From Myxococcaceae bacterium (GTDB taxonomy: Bacteria; Myxococcota; Myxococcia; Myxococcales; Myxococcaceae): a stretch of DNA of 48,107 nt. Shown one piece after another: positions 19,142-27,906 of this stretch. Both the position numbers and the translations under genes were made by a program. Below the pieces are notes generated by a model. It saw only the letters and a program-made list of their open reading frames with translations. It had not been told where the DNA came from and did no database searches. The DNA lies in NCBI GenBank assembly GCA_004173515.1, contig SECN01000049.1:1-48107 (forward strand), read 5' to 3'. Position 1 is the stretch's first letter, and every line of letters begins with the position of its first letter.

Positions 19142-20359
19142 ATGCCCCGCCGCGCCCACATCGCCATGGTGAGCATCCCCGCGCATGGCCACGTGAACCC
19201 GAGCCTGGAGCTCATCCGGGAGCTGGTCTCCCGGGGCCACCGGGTGACGTACGCCAACGATGCGTCCTTCGCGGACGTCATCGCGGGCACGGGCGCGGAG
19301 CTGGTGCCCTACCGCTCCACGCTCCCCCGACCCGGGGGGCCGGAACAAAGCTGGCCCGAGGACATGGTGTCGCAGCTGGACATGTTCCTCGACGACGCCA
19401 TGGCCATGCTTCCGCAACTGCGCGTGGCCTACGAGCACGACCGGCCGGACCTCTTCCTGTACGACATCGGCTGTTCGACGGCGCGGATCCTCGCGGAGAA
19501 CTGGGGCCTTCCCTGCGTCCAGCTCTCGCCCACCTTCGTGGCCTGGGAGGGCTACGAACAGGACATGGCCTCGATGGTGGAATGGCTGCGCACGGACCCC
19601 CGGGCCGTGGCGCACCACCGCCGCTACACGGAGTGGCTCGCGGCGTGTGGCGTGGCGCAGCCGGACTCCCTGCGCTTCGTCGGACGACCGCCGCGCGGCC
19701 TGGTGCTCATTCCTCGCGCGTTGCAGCCCCACGCGGACCGGGTGGATCGCCAGCGCTTCTCCTTCGTGGGGCCCTGCTTCGGTGACCGCTCCGGGCAGGG
19801 CTCCTGGCAGCGCCCGGTGGGGGCGCGCAAGGTGTTGCTCGTGTCGCTCGGTTCGACCTTCACCCGGCAGCCCGCGTTCTACCGGGCCTGCCTTGACGCC
19901 TTCGGCGGACTCCCCGGCTGGCACGTGGTGCTCCAGATTGGCAAGCACGTGACGTCCGACGCGCTGGGGACGATTCCAGACAACGTCGAGGTGCACCCGT
20001 GGGTGCCTCAGCTGGCGGTGCTCGAACAGGCCGACGCCTTCATCACCCACGCGGGCATGGGCGGCACGCAGGAGGGCCTGTACTGCGGGCTGCCGATGAT
20101 CGCCGTCCCCCAGGACACGGACCAGTTCGCCAACGCCGACCAGCTCGTCGCGCTCGGCGTGGCCCGACGCCTGGACACGGAGCACGCCACACCCGACGCG
20201 CTGCGTTCGGCGCTGCTCCAGCTCACGGAGGACCCCCAGGTCGCAGCCCGGCTCGCGGCCCTCCGGAAGCAATTGCGCGAGGAGGGTGGGGCCGCTCGCG
20301 CCGCCGGGCTGCTGGAGGCCGAACTCCTCCCGCAGGCACGCATCCCCGCCTCGCGCTGA
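19142..20359 (+). CDS. MGT-family (macrolide-type) UDP-glycosyltransferase
   Basis: 405 aa; the ATG at 19142 follows GGAGAG. GT-B fold: the N-terminal acceptor half starts IAMVSIPAHGHVNPSLEL, the catalytic His region of GT1 enzymes. The C-terminal donor half holds VSLGST, WVPQLAVLEQADAFITHAGMGG (H303 in the HAGMGG nucleotide-sugar loop) and PMIAVPQDTDQFANA. Family members such as OleD and Mgt transfer glucose from UDP-glucose to macrolides, flavonoids and other small molecules in the cytoplasm, inactivating them. The divergent TetR gene with paired operators suggests drug-inducible detoxification. The acceptor cannot be deduced from sequence. Confidence 0.9.
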   Translation: MPRRAHIAMVSIPAHGHVNPSLELIRELVSRGHRVTYANDASFADVIAGTGAELVPYRSTLPRPGGPEQSWPEDMVSQLDMFLDDAMAMLPQLRVAYEHDRPDLFLYDIGCSTARILAENWGLPCVQLSPTFVAWEGYEQDMASMVEWLRTDPRAVAHHRRYTEWLAACGVAQPDSLRFVGRPPRGLVLIPRALQPHADRVDRQRFSFVGPCFGDRSGQGSWQRPVGARKVLLVSLGSTFTRQPAFYRACLDAFGGLPGWHVVLQIGKHVTSDALGTIPDNVEVHPWVPQLAVLEQADAFITHAGMGGTQEGLYCGLPMIAVPQDTDQFANADQLVALGVARRLDTEHATPDALRSALLQLTEDPQVAARLAALRKQLREEGGAARAAGLLEAELLPQARIPASR

Positions 20360-20556
20360 GCCAGACACCGGTCGGCTCCTCCTGGACAACGCATTGCCCT
20401 GGCGGGCCGGCGAATGTCCCTGGATGGGAAGTTCGTCGCTCCGCGCCATCCGCCATCCTTTCAATCCACCTCCCATTTTCCATGGCTGGGATGTGTTTGG
20501 GATTGGCCCCGGGCGTGCAACGGGATGCCGTGGACGTCCGTCCGGGAAGGTCGCGC

Positions 20557-22536
20557 ATGGATTTGAAGGGTTGGAGGAGGGGGCTGGGATTGTTGATGGT
20601 GGCTTGCGGATGCGGGGCAGGGCCGGAGGCCCCGGGGGAAGCGCCCGGGCCGCGGTCCTCGGAGGCCGCGGCGGTGACGGAGCAGTGCCAGCCCCGGACC
20701 GTCTACACGGAGGAGCACCTCGAGCCGACGTATGACACCTACGTCGAACAGGACGCGCCGGGCGCGAGCCATGGCACGTCGGTGCTGCTGATCTCGGATG
20801 GTTCTCCCCGGCAGGAAGCCTATCTGGACTTCAGATTCTCCGGCTTCGAGGGCTTCTTCCAGGCGCGGCTGAGACTTTTCGCCACGGATGGCTCCACCAA
20901 CGGCCCCGCCCTCTACCAGACCCCATCCGGTTGGACGGATTCGATGACGTGGACCACGCGTCCGGCCCCCATGGGCCCCCTGCTGGGCAACGTGGGAGAG
21001 GTCGCCTCGGGAAGCTGGGTGGAGTACGACGTGAGCTCGGTGGTCAAGGGCAGCGGTGCCCACGCCTTCGTCCTGGTTCCCGAGGGCGGCAATGGCATGG
21101 ACTTCGTCTCCAAGGAGGACCCCCGCACGGAATTGCGGCCGGTGCTCGTGCTGACGCATGCCCATACCGTCTGCACCTACCAGGGCAGCGGCGGTGGACT
21201 CTCCCGAGCGTGGCGCAGGGGCGGCGCGGGCGATGAAACCGTGGGGGCGCTGGCCACGGACAGCGGTGGCGCCCAGGTCGTCGCGGGGAGCTACACGGGG
21301 ACGGGCACGCTCGGCGGTGGCACCTTTCCCAGCCCGGGCGGGATGATGCTCGGCCGCTTCCGCGCGGATGGCTCGCATGAATGGTCGCGCGCGTTCCCGC
21401 AGACCTCCGCCACGCTGAACGTCACCGGCGTGACGCTCACCCCGCTGGGCAACGTGCTGGTGGTGGGCGGCTACTCGGGCACGCCGGACTTCGGCACCGG
21501 GCCGCTGGCCTCCAGTCCCTTCGGCACCTTCATCGCGAAGTTCTCACCGCTGGGCCAGCTCACCTGGGTGAAGGGCTTCACCGCCGGCATCATGACGGGG
21601 GACGGCTATCAATCACTGGGCATCGGTCCCTGGGCCGTGGCCACGGATGCCAATGGCAGTCTCATCTTCACCGGGTATTTCCTGGGCCATACCGACCTGG
21701 GCGGCGGGGACCTGTACGCGGGCCCCGGAGGCGGCGCCTTCGATGACGCGGTGCCGGGTTTGTTCATCGCGAAGTATTCCTGGGAGGGATTGCACCTGTG
21801 GTCCAGGGCCTACGAAGGCGGCATCTGGGGCGCGCAGGGGCAGGGGCTGGCCACGGACAGCGCGGGCAACGTGCTGCTGTCGGGCTCCGCGAGCGTGAAG
21901 TCCGGCGGCATCCCGGTGCTGGGCGCGACGGGGCGGGAGAACCCCTTCGTCGCGAAGTTCTCCCCCGGGGGAACGCTCCTGTGGAGCCGGGCGCTCCAGG
22001 GCGCCATGGGCCGGGTGATGGGGGTGGCGGCCCTGCCCGGGGACGCGGTGGCCTTCGCCGGTAGCTTCAGCAAGCGCTTCACCTTCGCGGGGCAGACATG
22101 GGCGAGCAGCCAGGCGGATGAATGGGATGGGGGCAGCCCGGACGTGATGCTGGGCGTGCTGGAGGCGTCGGGGACGGACCGCTGGGCGCGCAAGTACGGT
22201 GACGACGCCACCGAGTCCGTGTCGCGGGTGGCGGTGGACGCGCAAGGCCGCATCCTGCTGGCGGGCGCCTCCCGGGGCGCGGTGGACCTGGGCGGTGGTT
22301 CCATCGGCCCGACACGCGGGAACGAGCTCCAGACCTTCGTGGCGAGCTATGGGCCGGAGGGCGCCCACCGGTGGTCCCGGACCGTGGGCCCGGACCTCCA
22401 CGGACCCCTGCTCGCCGTCACCCCGGACGGCTCCCCGTACTTCGGGGGCACGCTGCGCGGCACCACGTACGTCGGACCGACGGCGTATGGTCCCTCCCAG
22501 GGCTCGGACCTGTTCCTGTTGAAGCTGTCGCCCTGA
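20557..22536 (+). CDS. Lipoprotein with DNRLRE domain and SBBP-like repeats
   Basis: The ATG at 20557 (GGGAAGG upstream) opens a lipoprotein signal with Cys17 in LLMVAC; the open frame reaches further back but that part is shadow. Residues about 58-200 match the DNRLRE domain: DTYVEQDAPGASHG, strands ending YLDF, a WTDSMTWTTRP motif, and GSWVEYDVSSVV. This is a beta-sandwich often found beside carbohydrate-active or surface proteins. The remaining 450 residues are loosely repeated blades (VVAGSYTGTGTLGGG, FIAKFSPLGQLTWVKGF, LWSRALQ, FVASYGPEGAHRWSR), a beta-propeller of the kind also seen at 9448. Probably outer-surface anchored. It is followed by a strong hairpin. Confidence 0.82.
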   Translation: MDLKGWRRGLGLLMVACGCGAGPEAPGEAPGPRSSEAAAVTEQCQPRTVYTEEHLEPTYDTYVEQDAPGASHGTSVLLISDGSPRQEAYLDFRFSGFEGFFQARLRLFATDGSTNGPALYQTPSGWTDSMTWTTRPAPMGPLLGNVGEVASGSWVEYDVSSVVKGSGAHAFVLVPEGGNGMDFVSKEDPRTELRPVLVLTHAHTVCTYQGSGGGLSRAWRRGGAGDETVGALATDSGGAQVVAGSYTGTGTLGGGTFPSPGGMMLGRFRADGSHEWSRAFPQTSATLNVTGVTLTPLGNVLVVGGYSGTPDFGTGPLASSPFGTFIAKFSPLGQLTWVKGFTAGIMTGDGYQSLGIGPWAVATDANGSLIFTGYFLGHTDLGGGDLYAGPGGGAFDDAVPGLFIAKYSWEGLHLWSRAYEGGIWGAQGQGLATDSAGNVLLSGSASVKSGGIPVLGATGRENPFVAKFSPGGTLLWSRALQGAMGRVMGVAALPGDAVAFAGSFSKRFTFAGQTWASSQADEWDGGSPDVMLGVLEASGTDRWARKYGDDATESVSRVAVDAQGRILLAGASRGAVDLGGGSIGPTRGNELQTFVASYGPEGAHRWSRTVGPDLHGPLLAVTPDGSPYFGGTLRGTTYVGPTAYGPSQGSDLFLLKLSP

Positions 22537-22547
22537 GCGGCCCGGAG

Positions 22548-22583
22548 CCACGCGGGCCGGGGGCCTTCCCCGGTTCCGCGTGG
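22548..22583 (+). terminator. Terminator hairpin after the DNRLRE lipoprotein gene
   Basis: Nested stems: CCACGCGG (22548-22555) pairs with 22576-22583, and CCGGGG (22557-22562) pairs with 22568-22573. Confidence 0.65.
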
Positions 22584-22609
22584 GCGGGCACTGGTAGTAT
22601 GGGCGCTGC

Positions 22610-23188
22610 ATGCAAACGAAAGCGGCTTCGCGGTCCGGTGGGTTGAAGGTCGTCATCATGCTCGGCGTGATGGTGGTGGCGATGGGGGGCGGCGTCTTCG
22701 TGGCGTTGAAGCTGCTGGGCGGCGCGGGCAAGACCGATGTCGGTGAGCTGTCGGCGCTCGCCACGGTGCAGTCACAGCTCCGCGCGGTGGACGCGTGCCG
22801 CATCGAATACAACCGGCCGGCCAAGTCCTACTACCGGGAGATGTATCGGCTGTCCGTCTTCGTCACGCCTTGCGGCGCGTCGGGCCTCGCGCCCCGGCGC
22901 GCGAAGGTGGAGCTGCCCAAGACGTGGGCGCACGTCGCGCTCGCGTTCGACGCGGAGCGCTCGTCGGTGACGGATGACTGGTCCATCCTCGTGGACCAGG
23001 AGTCGGTGCCCTTTGCCGTCGTGGTCGCGGGGCTGACCGAGCTTGCGCCCCTCGTCGCGCGGGAGGCCCCCGCGGCCCTGGCGAAGATGCGGGCCGAGGA
23101 GGCGGAAGGCAACGCGAAGTACGAAGAGAGCCAGCGCCAGCGGGAGCAGCAGCGGCAGCAGAACCAGGACAGCTATCCCTCGCGCTGA
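22610..23188 (+). CDS. Membrane-anchored hypothetical protein, 192 aa
   Basis: One N-terminal transmembrane segment (residues about 12-36, VVIMLGVMVVAMGGGVFVAL) is followed by a soluble domain with two cysteines (VDACRIEYNR and VTPCGASG) that could form a disulfide outside the membrane. The last 45 residues are a Glu/Gln/Arg-rich helix likely to be coiled coil. No Shine-Dalgarno is obvious and TAGTAT lies ten bases before the ATG, so the transcript may be nearly leaderless. Family not recognised. Confidence 0.65.
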   Translation: MQTKAASRSGGLKVVIMLGVMVVAMGGGVFVALKLLGGAGKTDVGELSALATVQSQLRAVDACRIEYNRPAKSYYREMYRLSVFVTPCGASGLAPRRAKVELPKTWAHVALAFDAERSSVTDDWSILVDQESVPFAVVVAGLTELAPLVAREAPAALAKMRAEEAEGNAKYEESQRQREQQRQQNQDSYPSR

Positions 23189-23352
23189 GGCTTTAGACCT
23201 GCCGCGACCGCCCTCCAACCCAGCAGGTCGCGCGCATGTGACGCACCCACGGCGCCAAACACTGCGCGTGCGTGTGTCTCCCCGGAAGTGTACGTTGCCG
23301 AACGCCGCAGGCTGCGACCTGGCGTGCGGGTCCACCCGGGAGAGCGACGTCC

Positions 23353-24378
23353 ATGGCGCGTATCAAGATCGACAACCTGATCATCTTTGGCGACAGCATG
23401 TCGGACATCGGGAACAAGGGGGACACCGGGCTGGGGATGTTCGCGAACGCCGTGGGACTGATGCAGGTCAACGCGCTCGGCCGCTTCAGTGACGGGAAGA
23501 ACTGGACGGACTTCCTCTGGGAGTGGGCGGGCGGCATCTCGATGTTCCGGGCCGCCGACCCCTTCGGGCCCGCGTCGTCCGCGAAGGCGCAGAGCCTGGA
23601 GGCGACGCTCGTCCACCGCTCGCTCACCGTGGACTCGAATCAGGACTCGGGATTCAACCGACCCATCACCTACGTCAACTACGCGGAAGGCGGCGCGATG
23701 GGGGCCTCCGACCGTCCTTCGACGGGACTTGGAACGTTCCGCGACCAGGTCGCCCGGTTCCACCAGGAACTCAGGGCGCGTCCGTTGGTCGGGACGACGA
23801 TGTTCATCGTCTGGTTCGGCCTGAACGACCTCGTCACCAACAAGCGCCCTCCCGGGACGATGCAGCAGGTCGTCCTGGAGATGTTCAAGCTCATGAACGA
23901 CCTCAACACGTTGGCCGGCGGCAAGGCCCACTTCATGTTGATCAACCTGCCGGATCCCGCGGACGCCGCGCGCTACGCGAAGGAGAAGACGGCCCCGCTC
24001 GTGTGGGGGTTCACCAAGGGCGCCCTCCTCTTCAACAAGGTGCTCGCGGAGTTCGCCGCGATGGGGTCGGGCAAGACGCTCCTGCTGGTGGACATGTTCA
24101 CCACCCTCAAGACCCTCAACGCGGAGCTGGCGAAGCACAATCTCGTGGGCGGTGCGCAGCCCGGCGTGGTCCCCATCAACTATCCCCACGTGGGACCGCT
24201 CGTCGCGACGCCACCGACCCCGGTCGCCACCAGCGACAAGGCGCACCCCACGGAGGCTGTCTATCGCCTCATGGCCCGGCACATCGCCCGGACCTTCGTC
24301 ACCCGGTACGAGCTTGGGACTCTGAGCAAGAACATCGTGTGCAAGGGCGTCGCGGTGGACGCGGACCTGGCCGCGTAG
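23353..24378 (+). CDS. SGNH/GDSL-family esterase or phospholipase
   Basis: 341 aa from the ATG at 23353; GGGAGAG lies upstream and the longer frame has no better start. Block I is IIFGDSMSDIGN with nucleophile S15, block II contains NYAEGGAMG, block III is WFGLNDL, and block V is DKAHPT with the catalytic Asp and His. The spacing and the FGDSMSD and NYAEGGA forms are those of the thermolabile haemolysin/lecithinase branch. No signal peptide is visible, which is unusual for that branch, so it may act inside the cell or leave by another route. Substrate (lipid or ester) unknown. Confidence 0.85.
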   Translation: MARIKIDNLIIFGDSMSDIGNKGDTGLGMFANAVGLMQVNALGRFSDGKNWTDFLWEWAGGISMFRAADPFGPASSAKAQSLEATLVHRSLTVDSNQDSGFNRPITYVNYAEGGAMGASDRPSTGLGTFRDQVARFHQELRARPLVGTTMFIVWFGLNDLVTNKRPPGTMQQVVLEMFKLMNDLNTLAGGKAHFMLINLPDPADAARYAKEKTAPLVWGFTKGALLFNKVLAEFAAMGSGKTLLLVDMFTTLKTLNAELAKHNLVGGAQPGVVPINYPHVGPLVATPPTPVATSDKAHPTEAVYRLMARHIARTFVTRYELGTLSKNIVCKGVAVDADLAA

Positions 24379-24396
24379 AGGCGCTCCCAAAGCCGC

Positions 24397-24410
24397 GTCT
24401 GATGTCAGAC
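24397..24410. promoter_or_regulatory. Perfect palindrome upstream of the VWA gene
   Basis: GTCTGA-TG-TCAGAC lies between the SGNH gene stop and the VWA start. It could be an operator; too short for a strong terminator. Confidence 0.3.
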
Positions 24411-24465
24411 CCCCCACGTATTGTTCTTCCTGTCGCCGCACGGAACGAACGAGGGGGAACGGCTC

Positions 24466-25761
24466 ATGGGAACGTCTGTGATTGATAATCGCGTCGAGGT
24501 CGTCTTCAGCTTTGACACCACTGGCAGCATGTATCCGTGCCTCGCGCAGGTGCGCAAGAAGCTGGGCGGCGCGGTGGCCCGGCTCACGAAGGAGATTCCG
24601 GGCATCCGCATCGGCATCATCGCGCACGGGGACTACTGTGACGCGCGCTCCACCTACGTGACGAAGGCGTTGGACCTCACGGACGACGCGAAGGCCATCA
24701 CCCGCTTCGTGGAGAAGGTGGAGCAGACGGGCGGCGGGGATGCGCCCGAGTGCTATGAGCTGGTGTTGCACGAGGCGCGAAGCCTGTCCTGGACGGAGGG
24801 CTACACGAAGGTGTTCGTCCTCATTGGAGACGACGTCCCGCACCCTCCCAGCCAGAATCCCCAGAAGCTGGACTGGCGCAAGGAGGTGGATGCGCTGGCG
24901 AAGAAGGGCGTGCCTGTCTATGGCGTGCAGGCCTTGAACCGCCGCCATGCGACGCCGTTCTACAAGGAGCTGGCGGAGAAGTCGGGCGGGTTCCACCTGA
25001 GCCTGGATCAGTTCGCCCACGTCACCGACATGGTGCTGGCCGTCTGCTACAAGCAGTCGTCGGACGCGCAGCTCCAGGCGTACGAAGCGGAGGTGTCCCG
25101 CGAAGGCCGCATGAGCCGTGGCCTGAACACCATGTTCAGCACGATGCTCAAGCGGGCCACGTCCACGCTCTTCGGTGAGGCGGACCTGCGCGCGGTGCCC
25201 CCGGGGCGCTTCCAGGTGCTCGAAGTGGACGGCGACAGCGCCATCAAGGAGTTCGTGACGGAGAACGGCCTGGGCTTCAAGACGGGGCGCGGCTTCTACG
25301 AGTTCACCAAGACGGAGACCATCCAGGGCCGCAAGGAGGTGGTGCTGATGGAGTGGAGGACTGGGACGGGGCCCGAAGCAGCGCGGCGGCCTGAGTTCAA
25401 GCCCCGTCCGGAGGCGCGGTCGTCGCAGGGCGGAGGGGCCGGGTCGGGGTTAGTCTTCGCCCATGACCGCCAGCCCATCCCACCGCTCGTCCGTCGTCGT
25501 GGCGGAGCTGGGGCCCACGAACACCGGGAAGACCCACCGCGCCATCGAGCGCATGCTCGAACACGACTCGGGCATCATCGGGTTGCCGCTGCGCCTGCTT
25601 GCCCGGGAGGTCTACGACCGGGTGACCGCCCGGGTGGGCGAGGGGCGGGTCGCCTTGATGACGGGCGAGGAGAAGCGCGTCCCGCCGCGCCCCGACTATT
25701 GGATCTGCACGGTCGAGGCGATGCCGACCGACCGACCGGTCGACTTCCTCGCCGTGGATGA
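24466..25761 (+). CDS. VWA-domain protein with an anomalous C-terminal overlap
   Basis: The ATG at 24466 follows GAGGGGG. Residues about 8-200 form a von Willebrand factor A domain: the metal site is DTTGS (17-21), and the IGDDVPHPP and VYGVQAL strands fit the fold. GC-rich, sensible coding continues to about residue 328 (GRKEVVLMEWRTG, then a Pro/Glu/Arg linker). From there the frame runs 299 bp into the helicase gene, giving an Arg/His/Ala/Gly-rich tail that looks like shadow translation. Removing a single T from GGGGTTAG (25446-25453) would put a TAG in frame and end the protein at 328 aa, 10 bp before the helicase ATG. So either a one-base insertion (mutation or sequencing error) removed the stop, or this is a genuine long overlap. 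Function: probable metal-dependent adhesion or scaffold; partner unknown. Confidence 0.75.
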   Translation: MGTSVIDNRVEVVFSFDTTGSMYPCLAQVRKKLGGAVARLTKEIPGIRIGIIAHGDYCDARSTYVTKALDLTDDAKAITRFVEKVEQTGGGDAPECYELVLHEARSLSWTEGYTKVFVLIGDDVPHPPSQNPQKLDWRKEVDALAKKGVPVYGVQALNRRHATPFYKELAEKSGGFHLSLDQFAHVTDMVLAVCYKQSSDAQLQAYEAEVSREGRMSRGLNTMFSTMLKRATSTLFGEADLRAVPPGRFQVLEVDGDSAIKEFVTENGLGFKTGRGFYEFTKTETIQGRKEVVLMEWRTGTGPEAARRPEFKPRPEARSSQGGGAGSGLVFAHDRQPIPPLVRRRGGAGAHEHREDPPRHRAHARTRLGHHRVAAAPACPGGLRPGDRPGGRGAGRLDDGRGEARPAAPRLLDLHGRGDADRPTGRLPRRG

Positions 25762-27892
25762 GATCCAGCTCGCGGCCCACCGCGAGCGCGGGCACGTCTT
25801 CACGGATCGCCTGCTCCACGCACGGGGGCTGCGGGAGACCTGGTTCCTGGGCGCGGAGACGATGCGCCCGATGGTCCAGTCGCTCATCCCCCACGCTTCG
25901 TTGAAGCGCGCCACGCGCCTGTCCCAGCTCCGCTACGCCGGGCACCGTTCGCTGAAGAGTCTGCCGCCGCGCTCGGCGGTGGTCGCGTTCTCCGCGGACC
26001 GCGTGTACGAACTCGCGGAGGCGCTGCGCCGCCTGCGGGGCGGGGTCGCGGTGGTGTTGGGCGCCCTGTCGCCCCGGACGCGCAATGCCCAGGTGGCGAT
26101 GTATCAGGCCGGCGAGGTGCAGTACCTGGTGGCCACGGATGCCATTGGGATGGGCTTGAACCTGGACCTCCACCACGTGGCCTTCGCCGCGCTGTCCAAG
26201 TACGACGGCTCCGAGCCGCGCGAACTCTTCCCGGATGAGCTGGCGCAGATCGCCGGCCGCGCGGGCCGCCACCTGAACGACGGGAGCTTCGCCACCCTCA
26301 ACACGCTGCCGGAGCTGTCCCCGCGCGTGGTGTCCGCGATTGAGTCCCACCGCTTCCCGGCGGTGCGCAGCCTCATCTGGCGCAATGCCTCGCTGGATTT
26401 CTCCAGCCCTGAGTCGCTGCTGGATTCCCTGTCGCAGGCGCCACGACACAATGCCTTTGTCCGGGTGGAGCGCGCGGACGACTTCGATGCGCTCCGGCAC
26501 CTCTCCAGCGTTCCGGCCATCCGGGACATCGCCACCGACCGCTCCATGGTGGAGCTGCTGTGGCAGGTCTGCCAGGTGCCGGACTTCCGCAAGGGCCTCT
26601 TCGGGCTGCATGTCTCGCTGTTGCGCGACACCTTCCTCCAGCTCTCCGCGGGGGACGGGAAGCTGGAGCCGGGGTGGCTGTCGCGGCAGGTGTCTCCGCT
26701 GGATGATGTCTCTGGAGACATCCACACGCTGATGGATCGGCTGGCGGCCATCCGCATCTGGACGTACATCAGCCACCGTCCAGGCTGGCTGGACGACGCG
26801 CAGGCCTGGCAGGAGCGCACCCGCCGCATCGAGGATGCGCTGGGGGATGCGCTGCATGAGCGGCTGGTGGAGCGCTTCGTCCAGCGGGCCGCGCGCAGGA
26901 CTCCGCGCCGCTTCGTGCGGAGCACCGTGCAGCCTCCGGCCGGTTCGGACAGCCCCTTCGCCAAGCTGGGGCTGCTGCTGGGGGAGGTGACGGGCACGGA
27001 CGGCACCGCGATGACGGAGGAGCAGTTCGTCCAGCGCGTGGTGGACGCGACCCATGACGCCTTCCAGGTGGACGCGGCGGGGACCATCTCCTTCGAGGGC
27101 GAGCCCCTGGCCCGGCTGGTTCGCGGCAAGGACCGGCGCTCGCCGCAGGTCGCGCTCGCGGAGTCGGAGGTCTGGACGGGCGGCGCGCGGCGACAGTTGG
27201 AGCGCCGGCTGGTGGCGCTGGCCCGGGACCTGGTCTCCGAGGCCATGGGAGGCTTTCCCGCCGAGTCCTTCGCGGGCGCGGGGCGCTCCGGGGCGGCGCG
27301 GGGGCTCGCGTACCGTCTGGCCGACGGGCTGGGGGTGATTACCCAGGCGGAGGGGCACGAGCAGTGGCGGCTGTTGGACGAAGAGACCCGGGAGCGCTTC
27401 CGGACGCTGGGCGTCCGCGAGGGACAGCGCTTCTTCTACGTCGCGGAGGCGCTCACCCCGCATGCGTTGGATCGGCGCTGCATGTTGATGGCGCTGTTCC
27501 ATCAGCGACCGTCGCCGGTGGGGGTTCCGCGCGAGCCGGTGCTCGAAGGGGGCGCGCTGGGCGGCCGGGATGCGCGAGCCTTTGGCTATGAGGTGCTGGG
27601 CGGCGTGGCGCTGCGGATCGACATCGTCGAACGGCTGGGCGAAGCGCTGCGCCAACCGCAGGGGGCCCGTCAGGTGCAGCCGCTCATGCAGGAGTTGCGT
27701 CTGGAAGGCGGGGTCCACCGGCGTGTCCTGCGCGAGCTGGGAGGACTGGCCGGGGCCGCTCCGGCGAAGCGGCGGCGTCGGCGGCGTGGAGGCCGGCCGT
27801 CGTCACCGGCCCCCGCCAAGGGAGCCCCGGCTCTTGCAGGGCCCCCGAGCAGTCCCCAGAAGCGTGGAGCGGGGGATGGAGGCGGACCCTAG
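25463..27892 (+). CDS. Suv3-like superfamily 2 RNA helicase
   Basis: 809 aa. Motif I is GPTNTGKT (17-24) and motif II is DEIQ (99-102), both diagnostic of the Suv3/mitochondrial degradosome-type helicase rather than DEAD-box enzymes. ATDAIGMGLNLDL is motif V and QIAGRAGR (262-269) motif VI. A long helical C-terminal part (about 300-730) follows, and the tail is a basic KRRRRRRGG stretch with Pro/Ala-rich disorder, likely an RNA-binding tail. Known relatives unwind double-stranded RNA with an exonuclease partner. No exonuclease gene is adjacent. The start ATG has no clear Shine-Dalgarno, which fits translational coupling to the VWA gene upstream. Confidence 0.88.
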   Translation: MTASPSHRSSVVVAELGPTNTGKTHRAIERMLEHDSGIIGLPLRLLAREVYDRVTARVGEGRVALMTGEEKRVPPRPDYWICTVEAMPTDRPVDFLAVDEIQLAAHRERGHVFTDRLLHARGLRETWFLGAETMRPMVQSLIPHASLKRATRLSQLRYAGHRSLKSLPPRSAVVAFSADRVYELAEALRRLRGGVAVVLGALSPRTRNAQVAMYQAGEVQYLVATDAIGMGLNLDLHHVAFAALSKYDGSEPRELFPDELAQIAGRAGRHLNDGSFATLNTLPELSPRVVSAIESHRFPAVRSLIWRNASLDFSSPESLLDSLSQAPRHNAFVRVERADDFDALRHLSSVPAIRDIATDRSMVELLWQVCQVPDFRKGLFGLHVSLLRDTFLQLSAGDGKLEPGWLSRQVSPLDDVSGDIHTLMDRLAAIRIWTYISHRPGWLDDAQAWQERTRRIEDALGDALHERLVERFVQRAARRTPRRFVRSTVQPPAGSDSPFAKLGLLLGEVTGTDGTAMTEEQFVQRVVDATHDAFQVDAAGTISFEGEPLARLVRGKDRRSPQVALAESEVWTGGARRQLERRLVALARDLVSEAMGGFPAESFAGAGRSGAARGLAYRLADGLGVITQAEGHEQWRLLDEETRERFRTLGVREGQRFFYVAEALTPHALDRRCMLMALFHQRPSPVGVPREPVLEGGALGGRDARAFGYEVLGGVALRIDIVERLGEALRQPQGARQVQPLMQELRLEGGVHRRVLRELGGLAGAAPAKRRRRRRGGRPSSPAPAKGAPALAGPPSSPQKRGAGDGGGP

Positions 27893-27906
27893 GACGTGGA
27901 GACCTC

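Noticed and set aside
25397..27718. 773-codon minus-strand frame opposite the helicase
   Set aside because: The helicase strand carries all SF2 motifs; the opposite frame is Gln/Arg/His/Pro-rich and typical of antisense frames in high-GC DNA.
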